Assembly: GCA_024734555.1 (NCBI GenBank)
Contig: JANPWX010000251.1
Span: 294,109 to 358,108, forward strand
Direction of reading: 5' to 3'
DNA length: 64,000 nt
Origin: Trochalopteron elliotii
Taxonomy: Eukaryota; Chordata; Aves; Passeriformes; Leiothrichidae
Shown here: positions 1-11,840 of the stretch, in pieces
How the letters are laid out: the number at the start of each line of letters is the position of its first letter
Numbering within the stretch: position 1 is the stretch's first letter
Made by a program: the position numbers and the translations under genes
The notes under the pieces: generated by a model
Databases searched by the model: none
What the model was told of the DNA's origin: nothing
The model's input: the letters and a program-made list of their open reading frames with translations, nothing else

Positions 1-3000
1 TAATAACTTGCTACACACACTGCTCACTCTGTGAGAAGCCCTGTGGGCACAACCTAAATACCCTCAACTGCAGTTGTCTGCCTCAACATAAAAGCATCCT
101 TCCTCAGCAAACCAAACAAACCCCACACCTAAATTCTTTATGGAAAGATGTGGTATTGCAGGCTGAAGGTGATGTATAAAACAGGAAAGATTTTTTAAAA
201 GCAAGAGTGAAAGAGTGAAATTTGGACTCATTTTTTCTACTAAAATGGAGGTTGGGAAAGAGCTGATTCTGTCAATGAAAAGATATGCAGATTACTTTGA
301 GGACCCCTAAAAAGGTGGGGCTTTAAAACATCAATATTGAAGTGGATCTTGAATGTCAGGACAAGCAAACATCCTTCCATAGGTTCAGAATATTACAGAG
401 GAGAGCCATCCATCTCTGGTCATCTCATGCGTATGCAAAAACCACTTTCTTCAAGGGCTCTCTGCTAACTAAAGAATTTGTTTTTCAGTTCTTTGAATGT
501 CAGTTTTCATTTGAAGGGTACTGAAAGGCAAACATAGAGTTCAAAATTGTTTAGGAATGAGCTGGAGTTTAATTTTAGTAAAAGAAAGGTCTGGGCAAGT
601 GTTATCTGGTTTTAGCTGTAACATCACTAAATCAGACCACACTGCAGGAGAGCTCTGTAGTTAGTCTGCCACTAGATACCTGTCTGAATACAAATCACCC
701 CTGCTAATTGCCAATAAAGCAAAGATCAGTGTCATATTTATTACAAGTGACTTTTCTGAGGAAAAATTTCACACAAGAGCACAGGTTACTGTGGTGCTTC
801 AGCTTTCCAGCTGGCATCTGTTCTTCCACAAGGTTTTATGCTCAGTTTTTCAGAGTGTACTAATTGTAGTTGTCTTGTTTCAGGTCATACAGATAAAGAC
901 AGATAACAAAGTTTTTGTTTTGTAGGTTATGGTTTTGGTTTGTTCCCTGCTATATGGCTACTGCTGACCTATGCAACAAGAACATCACTGCAGGACAATC
1001 CCAGGTGAATCCCACTTCTGCTCACATGTATGATGGACACAGTTCTAGCTACAGAAAATAGAGGTCAGTTCAACTCATGGAAATTGGAATCTGCACAAGT
1101 GGGTCTAGAAAGCCTCCAGTCTGGTCTGCAAATTATTTAGCAGGAGCCAGCATGGCTCAAAACAAAAAAAGAGCAAACCCAATGGAAATACCCATTTGTG
1201 AAGCAGTAATTATTCCTTGTTTAAGTGGAAGGTCACTGGAGGAAAGCAGTGTCTGGAATTGGAAAAGTGACAAGTACTGTTCACTGAAGTATTGAGGCAG
1301 ATTTTTTTGGCAGTTGTTTGTACTTGGGGTACCTAGCCTTGGCCATGGCTTTGCTGTGCTGGTTAACTGTTTGTGGGGCAGCAGTACAGGCTGAATCACT
1401 GATATAGCTGCCTGGAAAGGTTAATTTCAACCAAAAATAAAATTACCTGCTTCAGCTGAGGATCCAGCTATGTGAATCACTGCACTGCTATACAGCTGAT
1501 TTCTAGCAGCTCAGGTAAGTAGCTTGGAGTAATGGGATGAAGGAATCCAGGGAAAGATCTGCTTCAGAGGAGTTTGCTGATGGTGGAAGGATGCTGTGGA
1601 CATACCCTTTTAATTTTTAGAGATTTGATCTGCAAATCTAATACTTAAGAAGTAAATCCTCTTCACAAAGGTCTTGTTGAGTACAAACAATCCGCCAAGA
1701 ACACAATTTGTAACAAAGAGCTTCTGTGTCAGAAGAACTCTTTTGCACAGAATTCATATTTAAAAATACATTAGGAACAAAAGTATATTTTTTTTCAGGT
1801 AAAACTAGCCCAGTGCCCTATGTGTCAGATGCTCTGCATTGTTTTGAAGGAAGCAGCTGTTCCCTGTGAGCCTCCAGTGTCCTCAGGTGCAGGACACACA
1901 TATAATTTGCTCTTATACCTCAATCAGTGAACAAGCAGAAAAATAGGACTAAATTAATTTCTCTCGTTCCTTTCCCCTCTGTCCTATTTTTTACAAGAGC
2001 CTTTTAAAAATGTTGCTTACTATATGATTATGCACAGCAGGGGTTTGTAACAACCTCATCTTAACTCAACTACCTCTGCCCTTGCTGTGGAATGATTGGT
2101 TGCCTTGGCAATTTTCTCCATGTGGTGCTCAGGAGCTACAATTACAGTGCTTTTCTCAGTAGTGATCCTCTTAGTTCCCTTTCTTAGGAGTTCATGATAA
2201 GGAGACACAAAATGATATATATAATGGATTTTATTACTCCAGCCTTCTGTCTCCTTCAGACCTGAAGGAAGCAAATCTGCACTATCTAAATCTGTTTGCT
2301 CTGTAGCAAGGAGAAAAACCCTCTGTTTGTGTAGGATGAAGGACTGTGTTAGCTGGAGGTCACAACCAGGTGGGTCAAGCTACCTGAGGTGATAACTCTG
2401 AGTCCCACATAAACCCTGAGGATTAGAGCAAGAGCCTTTTGGGCCACTCCCCAGTGAGAAGGGAACATTGTTCTGTATTGCATTCCATAGACCTCAGCTC
2501 AAATGTGCTGTCTTTGCAAGTGACATGATGGCAACTTGAACTGCTGGCTCTGCAAACTCAGGCTAAACACAGATGAGCAGGACTTCACACTGAAATGGGA
2601 AGGAGAACAGCCTCAGCCTCCCTCAGCTCAGATTTATAGGCCAAGCCTGGTGCTAAACTATACCATCACATATTTTCTGTGTACATAGTTATGGACAGAA
2701 GTAAAACCTGCGTCAGCTCTATGACATCAGCAAAAGATTCAGTGATAAAAATGCACTATTTTCTTGACTGTACTTGTTCTTTAGGGATAACTGGGGGCTT
2801 TAAAACAAACAAAAAATTCTGTCCCTGATTTTGGATATGACTGGTAACAGAGAGAGAGAGCAAGGCCACCAAATAAGCAGTCACCACTGGTTTAGGAAGA
2901 AATCTAAGGACAGCACAGAGGTTAGTTCTACCTCTGCTCTCTATAAGCAGTGGATGGATGCACAGAATGATCATATATTGCTTAATCTACATGTGAACCT

Positions 3001-5355
3001 CTGTATTGTGTACCTGTGAGTACCTGAGGAAGGATGTGTGGTTTTCTTGCTGCTGAGGTTGGTAGGCTCCTGTACATGCTCAGTTGTTCTCACCCTGCAC
3101 AAACTGGGGGGCTTCACAACAGAAATGCTTAATTGTAGCTGGCATTTTGGACACTCTCAGTGCCTGTGCCAGTGGGCACTTGGCTGATGAGAGACATCCC
3201 TTCTGACACGAGCAACGTGAAAACTGCAGAGGAGACTGAAATGCTGAACTGCTGGTTCAACAATTAAGAACATAAAAAATTAGGCGCTCATAAACAGTTC
3301 AACTCTAACTGCTAAAACACAATCAAGCAGAAGATAGGTTTCCAATTCTGTGCACATGGGTCTCCTCGTTTTCTCTTCCCCTGCCCCCTGTGCTGTCAGT
3401 GTGACCACAGATGTACTCTGCTCTAAGAGGGCAGCCACCAGCAGCTGCCTGAGATGCCATCATTAATTAAAGCCTTGATTCTCAAGTACTGCTCAGATTC
3501 AGCAAATGGTGAGAAATGCCACCTCTGAGAGCCATGAAAACAGAACTATCTCTCAACCAAAATCACTGATGCTGAACACTTCCAGGCAGATCACACAAAT
3601 GCTTGGCATACACAAGCCAAACTCAAACCTGACTTGAAGGAACAAAACTCCACCACCACCAAAAACTTAATTAAACTTAGAAGCTACATGAAGAGTATAA
3701 GAAGGAGCTCTTCTTGCACTAGATATTGTTTTAATACCCTTTTGAAGAAGAAAATAAATGGTGAGGCATTAATTTGATCTGTTTTAATTTTGACACTGTA
3801 TCAGTAATTTGCCCATTTTGGACCATAGGAAGCCTCTGGGCCTCCAGTTAAACAGCAAAGAGGATACACAGCTACCCTTGAATTTCTTGTATCAGCACAC
3901 TCCGAGCCAGGTGTGAAGTTCACATTTGCTTTTTCTTTCAAGAACCAAGAAATCCAATGGAATAGTTGGAGTAGGTTTCTGCTTCAGCAAGGACCCAAAC
4001 TTGTTTTGGGTCAAACAAAGAGTAGCATTAATCCTCCACTTAATTGCAGCCCCCTTCAGGGCAGAAATTGGCAGCAGTTTAATGTGATGGAGGAATGTTA
4101 CCCATGAACTGAGGACAAAGCAAGGAATGATGTCTCCATTGAAAATGCAATGAGACATTACTGGAGAGAAAATAATTACAGCTGGAATTTGGAGGAGATG
4201 TCAGGTTTAGCACCTCTGTATTTGCAGAGAATGCTGCAGGATGTTGAGAAACCCTGCTGATCTACATCACTACCTGCAGTGCTGCATTGACTTGGGATCT
4301 CTTATCATTTATTGCCCTGCAATTCTTTTTAAAATGTATGGAATCTGGTAAGATAATATCTTGAGGTGGCATGCAAGCTTCAACTGCACTTCACTACTCT
4401 CAAAGAATCTATGCATCGTTACCTTTTTGCCCTTTTCTTTTTCTCATGTTTGTTGCACAGTCAAAGGAAACAGCTTTTTATGTGAATGATGATTAATAAG
4501 CAGCCCTGCTGAAGGGTGACAGAGCTGGTGCTAAGAACAGGCTTCTTTGATAGACACTTTAGAATGTGTTCTAACATGTGAAAATGATAGGCTGTCAAGT
4601 CACCCTTCAGGTGTACACCAAGATAATAACATGCATTTGAGAAAAATGATAAGGTAAAATACACATTTCTACGGTATGAAGATAAATAGTGAAATACACA
4701 CTTGCATGCCTCTATGCAAAGTAAGGAGAAAAAAAGAAAAGAATCAATTTAGAGTGAAATTGTGAGTAGTCTGGACATCTCTATTGCCTTGTGCTTGAAA
4801 TATAATCTCAACTGAGTGTGTCTTCTTGTATTTGTGCTTGAATTAAAGATAAAAAGCATTTTTTAAAAAGCATTTGCAATGGCCATGCTATCAAATCTTC
4901 CCACACAGTTGAAGGCATCTCAGGACAGGACTTTGTTTAAAGGTTATGGCCATACTTTCAGTATGTGACTTTCTAGGCAGAAATAGAAATGGGATCTTTC
5001 TGGAAAACAGCACAATTAATAGGAAGCTTCTAATGAAAACGAAGCAGTAGAATGTCTGGTTTGCTTGATATCAACAAGAAAACATCACCTTTCTTATTTG
5101 GCAAGAAACTTGACAAGTAGCAACTGAAGTTGTGGACTAGTTTCTCGTATCTTTTTTGGAAGTATACTGCAGCCCGGAATCCCTTTCCCTAATTGCTACT
5201 TTGACCTCTTAAGAACAAAGTGCTCAAGCATTTGAAGTTTAACCTTAGAAACATGTAGTGGATAACAGGCATTTTCCCGTTCATGTTGCCATTTTCAAAC
5301 ATCTGATAAATGTCAAGCCCTCTCCCTTTATAAAACGTTTTTCCTTTTGTATCAG
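1..5355. other. Unique noncoding DNA, no gene seen
   Basis: I see no recognisable exon, RNA gene or transposon in this stretch. Open frames on both strands are short (at most 88 codons), overlap one another in several frames, and have no familiar domain. The DNA is AT-rich with few CpGs. Small features are a short GA run near 2850 and a direct repeat of AAAAAGCATTT near 4853-4874. It reads as intergenic or intronic sequence. Confidence 0.75.
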
Positions 5356-5393
5356 GCAAAAAAAAACAAACCAAAAAAACAAACCAAAACAGC
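5356..5393. repeat. A-rich low-complexity tract
   Basis: A-runs separated by single or paired C residues, of the CAAAC/CCAAAA type. Read on the minus strand it gives F/W/V-rich peptide, so the two short minus-strand open frames crossing it should be discounted. It has no transposon body next to it. Confidence 0.7.
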
Positions 5394-8300
5394 AATGCCC
5401 AGAATACCAGCGTAAACCATGAAGGCAACTTTCCTCACCTGAGCAGATTGCCCTGGGGAGACAGGGTAGATACCCTTCGTGGAGCTGTTCCAAGCTCTTC
5501 AAGCCCAGCATCAAAGCAACAACCCTCTGGCTTAAAGGTGAGAAAATGATGCCCTGAGGCACAGCTTCTGTGTCAGGCAGATAGCAAGCAATGGGCTCGT
5601 AAAACAATATTTGAAGACAGGTAAAAAAACATGAGGGAAAGGGAAGAGTTTCTTATTAGCTGCAAAGTAAGGCTTTTCGATCACAATCTCTGACAAAGAA
5701 CAGCACTATTTAGACAGTAAATCACTGTGGCCCACTGAGGAACCTGTGCTGATAAGAGCCTGACAGGCCAGGGAAGAGGTTCAGGGCTTGCAGGGAAAAT
5801 CTTTCATTCCAAACACACACAGCAGACCAGCAGAGGCAGGAGGAGCAGGTACAGGCAGGCAGTTCTGAACAGGAGGGTGAAATGGGATTTCTGCTCTTTC
5901 TACTAAGAGAAGAGGAAAGCCCCTCTTTGATCCTTTTAGTTGGGAATAAAGAGATTAAGGTTTTTCTACCTATGTCTTCTTTCCATCAGTTCCTGGGTCT
6001 AGTGACACAGCCCAAAATGAAATTGAGTGTGCCCAGAGATTCCCCTTCATGCTCTAAGCAGGCAGGTGGCAGGGGACTGGTGACTCGGCATGTTGTGCAT
6101 TTCCTGTAAAACTTAAAGACACTTTTGGACCTGTTTACTTTGTAATGCACGAATATCACATTCTTTCCCTTCCTTTTCCCTTCCTACTCTTCCCCCTGTT
6201 CACTTAGCTTTGTCCCCACAGCAACAGGGAGTTTTATATGGTCTAATTTACATTGGCAAGAAGGAGGGAGATTAGAGAAAAAGCAGATAATTGAAGAGTT
6301 TAAGCACTTTCCTCTTGATTCCTCCAACACTGTAAGTATGATAGTTCACTATTCTGCAGAATTTCTGGGACAAATCTGAAAGATCTAAATTCAAGAGGTG
6401 ACTGGAAAATTAAAAAAAAATAGGTTTAATTAATGTTCAGCAGATTTTCTTGTTTCTTTGCCAATGCAAGGACAGATACAGAAGACTACACTATACCCTT
6501 GACACTGACCTGCACATTATTTCATTTTAACTATACCAACTTTGCAGGGACTGCTCCACAGCATTAGTGTAGAACCATCCAAACACTCATATTATTCCTA
6601 TTTTCTAGTGTTCCTCTTGTGTTATCATTGCTCTTAAGTTTCAGAGAGCTCCATACAAAACTGGGTGATGAGAGAGAGCCCTCCATGCAGTAATCTGCAC
6701 TTACTGTCAATCCTGCAAGGGTATTATATGCCAACAGAGCAGCAGAGAGGCTCAAAACACATTGAAGAGTCTATTTCTAAAATTTTAAGCAGTTATGAGT
6801 TCACTGAGGCTATTCTGTGATATCTAATGACACAAATCAGCAATGCTGAGGTTTCTTCCTCTCTGTATGTACCTTCTACTGGTCATAGATTCTCTCTGCA
6901 GTCAACATCTTGCTGCTTTTTTGGTATTTTACAACTGGTCCAGCTAACCTGGCATTCACACTCTAAGCTGCAATTCACTTGTGAATTTCTTGGTACAGTT
7001 GAGGGAATGGGAGAGGAGAAAACATACATAGGTGTAGAAGCACTATGCTGTGCTATGAATGAGCAAAACTACATCTAGAAAGTATTAAACAGTATTTTAA
7101 AAAGGCAAGAAAACCCAACAGCCAGAGCCTCCTGTCTTTCTTGTCTCCTGTGGAAAAAGGGGAATTCCGACTCCTGCCATTAGAAATAAATTGCCAGCAG
7201 CAAGGAGGTACTAACTAGTCTGACACGGTACTTTCCCCAGGAGAAGAGAATCCTGTTATAGCACTGAGAAACATTCTGACCTCAGGCAACTGATCTTAAC
7301 AGTTCAGTGTCTTAAATTTAGGGAGCAAGAAGAGAACGATGATAGCACTTGCTCTTCACTGAGGCACTTGCCTCGAGAGGCCTCTCAGTCCCACTTCAGA
7401 TGAACAAAGTCACTGTCCTTCTGTGAAGCACTTAGAGGCACCACAGATCCCTAACTCCACTGATGGGGACTACTTAAATTGGGTAAACCTTGTAAATCTT
7501 CTCACTGGAGAGACAGTGTCTTGGAGCCACTATCAAATCACACTAGAGGAGTCAGATTGGATTAGATCACAGCTAAATCTATCCCAGCATCCTGTCTGTT
7601 ACAATGGTCATTAGTGGATGCAAATGGAAAGCTTGTAAGAAACAAAGCAAGTATAAAGTGATCTTGTACCAACCCAGTCCCCCCAGGAATTAGGGATTAG
7701 ATGACTAATGTTCTCATAACAGGCTCTCACTGCAGTGAGACCCACCTTTCCTACCTCCTTGTCTCTGCTTTAAAACTGCCACCCTGCAATCAAGATGTTT
7801 GCAGAAATTTGCATCCATAATGTGTTAAGATAGGAAAATTCCCTACAGATTGACTGAAATTAATGTTGAGATTACAGAAGACTTCAGGTGTAGGGAGGGG
7901 TAAAACAAAGTTGAGGGCTTGAAAAGGTCTTCATCTTAATAACTAATAACCTGACTTAAATACCCTCATTTGCTTCTTGACTGAACCCTGGATCTTGCAT
8001 CTTCCTTAAAACACGGACACAAGGCTGTTGGATATTTGAGGACAGAGACACATTCTTGATGCTCAGGTTTAGTTCTATTCTGTTTTTTAAAATAAAATAT
8101 TTAGCCCAGGCACAAGAAAGATATAAGTTCACTGTTCAGGCCACTCAGAGAATTAGATGTGGGTTCAGCTTACTTCAAACAGAAAGGGAGAACGAAATAG
8201 AGGTTTCTAAATTCTTTTTCTGTTCCAATTTTCTGGGCTGATCCAGGAAGTCACAAGCATGCAGGGTCACGGGTATGTGAGTAGATAGCAAAATACCCAG

Positions 8301-8554
8301 ATAAGATCCAGTGAAGCTGGAAGAGGACATGTTGAGAAGTTCCTTAAATACTCACATAGTCCTCTCCTGTATATGGTGTCATGCAGAAAAACAAGTTGCT
8401 ACTCTAGGTGCTTTTTAAAGTGTACCAAAATTCAGGTGGGTTAAATTGTGCTGCATAACAGCTGGGGAAATATAATGCTATGGCTTCACAGTCAGGTACT
8501 CAAATGAAAAGACCTAATTTTACATGTGATTACTTCACTATCAGTTTCTAGAAC
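5394..8554. other. Unique noncoding DNA with a pyrimidine tract
   Basis: No gene recognised. Positions about 6160-6199 are almost pure C/T (TTCCC and TTTTCCC blocks). Such tracts are common in avian introns and intergenic DNA. The open frames here (60-108 codons) have no recognisable domain, splice context or strong hydrophobic pattern. Confidence 0.7.
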
Positions 8555-9180
8555 TTACCTGCCAATTAATCCCCCAGTGTGGGAGGCCCTCATCTGAGGA
8601 ATGGAGTGTGATCCCAGACAATTCCCTGAGCCATGTGTGTGCTCAGAGGTGTCTGTGGTTTGTCTCTGCGTCCTTGTGAGGGAACACGTGCCACGACTGT
8701 CCTGCAGACAGGACAGGCAGGCCTCCTGAGAGGCAGGAGCAGGTACAGCCCAGTCCTCCCTGAGCCTTCCCAAGGTCAGGATGCAGAGCCCCTGCGGCAG
8801 CCCTGACCTGTCTCACCACGGCACAGATACTCTGCTGTTCTGACAGCCTGGCAGTTCATCACCCAGATGAAAGCTCTGATCTCCCCTGTTTGCCAGCAGA
8901 GCTGTCACAGGTGAAATTTTGCAGATTTCCCAAGGTAGGTGAAATATGACTGGGGGGCAGAGGCAGAGAGGAGGGCAGGGAATGTGCAGTTATTTAAGTC
9001 TTCAAAATGTCTCGGGCACAGAGCTTGGTGCTTCTGTCTGGCTCTTGCCAGTGACTCTACTGGAAGAGGCCTAAGGGATTGTTCTTGGAATTCTCCTGAT
9101 TGTCAGGGACCAGCTGCTCAGCCAATGGGCTACATATGGATTCCTCAGCTCAAGGAGGGAAAGATGTAAGCCCTGTGCTG
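8555..9180. other. GC-richer noncoding block
   Basis: Local G+C is higher than in the flanks and includes a short perfect hairpin at 8697-8716. Short open frames exist on both strands (72 codons minus at 8555-8773; 76 codons plus at 8939-9169), but neither has a recognised motif. An old eroded repeat or an unannotated exon of a noncoding transcript is possible; the sequence alone cannot decide. Confidence 0.4.
8697..8716. repeat. Perfect 8-bp hairpin
   Basis: CTGTCCTG and CAGGACAG pair exactly around the 4-base loop CAGA. No T-run follows and there is no bacterial context, so it is not a terminator. Chance palindromes of this size are expected in 64 kb. Confidence 0.6.
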
Positions 9181-11100
9181 AGCCATCTTCTAGACTTTCA
9201 GACTTCTAATGTTCATGTTAAGGAGGCTCTTCTGAGCCCTAAACTTTTACTTTCTTATACACTAAATGTTAATTAGTTGTCCACAAAGTATTACATTTTG
9301 AAGTAGTTAAGAATCTTATAAGCATGGAAATTAGAGTCTTGTATATCCTGCAGAGAGTCCTGATACAGGGCTCTGAATCTGGTGTCAATTCCAATGCTGT
9401 GATTAAGAGCTCTCTCTCTGTCAGAGTGCAGAATGAGACTTAATTTTTGATGTTGAGTTATGAAAAACACCAGCTAGTCATGTTGTGGTTTTATAGCAGA
9501 CACTTGGAAACAGCCACACACCAACAATCATTTGAAGAACTCCTCAAAAAACAAGCAGCAGATGTCTTAGGAAAAGCCTAACCGTGACTGGTAGTAGAGG
9601 AAAGGGAAAGCTTACAAGTTAATCAAACAGGAAAACTAGTCACAGTAAAAGGAAGTGTAGCAGGCAGACCTGATCCATCTTTTTCTCTCTTAGGTATTCC
9701 CTAGCTAATCTCACTGGTATTCCAATAAGAATTTGACAGTGCTCCACTTCCTCTGTAACTGGTCAAGCATTCAGCAAATAAGCAGCAAACACTGGTGAGT
9801 TTCGTTAAACAATACATTTTCTTCCTTTTCCCATTGGTATTCAAGTAGATCAGTGGCATTATGGAAAGGAAGAGAGCTTTCACCCTGTCTGTCAATTTTG
9901 TATTTAATAAATCCTTCCTTTTTCTAAGTTCAGTTCATTCTGAACAGCGACTTTTGTGATAGCCTGAGGATGCAAGCGGGCCAATGCTTTTTGCAGGGAA
10001 AGTCAAGGGTCAAAGTCTGCTATTTGCACACTTCCATTTTCCCTGACGTAATGTGCTCTGTATCTATTTGTGTGATTCTAGCACCCTTAGTCCCCTCTTT
10101 CTGATCTCTCCAATATCCATGACACAACATACTTTACTTGTGAGGAAAAAAGTAGTGAAAGTGATCAAAATAGATAATTTTGAAGCCTGTGTCAGGTGTC
10201 AGTGAAGGAACTGTCTCAAGTAACTGAGCCACAATTTTAACTCTATGAAATAATTTGTTTCTAACAGATCTACTGCCCCAAGCTTTCCTAGGTGGACCTG
10301 TGTTGTTGTGTATGTATTTATTTTATAACTTCGGCCATTGGAGGTACAGGACTCCTTTCTGTGCAGTTCTGGGCTCTGACACTTACCCCAGTCACCAACT
10401 CCCTGACAGCAGAGCTGGATAGTCCCAAAGATAACTCCAGTACACTATTCACAGCATTTATGTGGATATGATCTTTACTTAACTAATACCATGAAAATGT
10501 CTCAAAGGAAAATAAAGCAGAACAGAAGTAACTCAAGTTCATATAATGTGCTGCTCTGAATAATGAGGAAAAGATGATGTAAAATGTGCAACCAATTTTT
10601 TTTTTCCAAATTTATTTCTCTCTTCTGTATGTGGAATGAACTGCCCGACTGAAATACAGGAAACGGCAGCAGAAATGTTTGGAGATTAGAAATACTCCAG
10701 AGATGAGTTTTCCCCAGTGTCCCCTATACAGGCATATGATCAATCCCCATTATGAAAATAAACATAACTTTCTACTAAACACTGTTTATATATGAAAGAA
10801 TTGGCAGAGACAAATAACTTGTAGTTTATGTAAGTCAAGATTCTCTTAGAAGCCCAGTACCAACTGCTTACAGATGAAGGTGAAACAAAATAAAAATTGA
10901 TAGGACAACTCGCCCCAAGGAGAATTCCTCCTAATTGTGAAAAGTTAGAGAGTGGCTGAAAGATGAGTTCAGACAGTACAAAAAGAAATAGATATCAAAA
11001 AAGGGACACATGCAGGGAGAGTTTTGCCTGTTATACAACTTTGCATAGGCTAAGCTGGTATTTTTTCCACACAAAGTTTCTTGTACATTGCCTTTTCTAG
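9181..11100. other. Unique noncoding DNA, nothing seen
   Basis: AT-rich sequence without recognisable coding, repeat or RNA signal. A T-run lies near 10596-10607. A single 64-codon minus frame (9701-9895) has no recognisable features. Confidence 0.7.
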
Positions 11101-11540
11101 TCATGCGAGCAAATAATCTCCGTGGTTGTGCCAGGGCACCACAGAGGGTGACTTTCTCCCAGCATCCACGTAACCCTGGAGCTGGCTGTGCAGGGTGAAC
11201 ACTTCCTGGAGCACTCCCAGTTTCCCAGCACAGCCCATCAGGAGGGTCACAGTGGAGCTATGGTGCATCTGGAAGGGGTGTCTGGTTTCTGAGGTGAGCA
11301 GCAGAAGCGGGACCCCAAGGGAAGGCTCTGTCCCTGACCCCCTTTGCCCTCCCTTGTTCTGATCTTTATTGGGCCGTCTGCCTCGTAGCATCAAAGGCAA
11401 AAGCAGGCCCGTGATTTGTCCTACAACAGCTCTATAAAAAACATAATTGCCCAATAACCCTCTGTCTGCAAAGCAAGCCATCTTCCTGTTTCTTCTCTCA
11501 TAAAGACTATTTGACAAGCCTGTTCCATCAGCTTATAAAA
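11101..11540. other. GC-richer block with retained CpGs
   Basis: The first about 330 bp hold about seven CpGs, more than the surroundings, followed by an AT-richer part. The minus strand is open for 138 codons (11101-11517). Its translation has a short hydrophobic run (GLLLPLML) and a basic patch, but I recognise no domain. It could be a conserved regulatory block, an exon, or a chance frame. I favour noncoding, because the composition alone lowers stop frequency. Confidence 0.35.
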
Positions 11541-11607
11541 ACCTAGAAATAGTTGCCTTCCCTAGAAAGAAACTTTACAGAAAAACAGAAAAGAAACTCA
11601 TTTACTT

Positions 11608-11660
11608 GTATAAATGTATATATATACATATATATGTAGTATGTGTATACACACAAATAC
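11608..11660. repeat. TA/TG-rich low-complexity tract
   Basis: Alternating TA with TACA and TGTA interruptions, ending in a short CA run. It is an imperfect dinucleotide microsatellite, and it produces the Y/I-rich peptide in the short minus frame across it. Confidence 0.75.
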
Positions 11661-11817
11661 ACTGAGACTTCCACAACCAGTAAAATACGTAAATCACTTA
11701 AAACAGCCAAGTATTGGCATGACAAGCAGAGGAATTATTTCTTCCTAAAATAAGGCTGTAACCTTACATAGTGAATTTATAGCACCAGAAATGTTCTGTA
11801 CAAAACTGAACAAAAGT

Positions 11818-11840
11818 GGGGCGGGGGGGGGGGGAGGGGG
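11818..11840 (+). repeat. G-homopolymer tract
   Basis: A run of G broken only by one C and one A: about four G, then about twelve, then five. It is able in principle to form a G-quadruplex on the plus strand. Tracts like this are length-unstable and error-prone in sequencing, so the exact length should not be trusted. Confidence 0.8.

Noticed and set aside
8697..8716. Hairpin as a transcription terminator
   Set aside because: No T-run follows and the sequence is from a vertebrate, where such terminators are not used by pol II.
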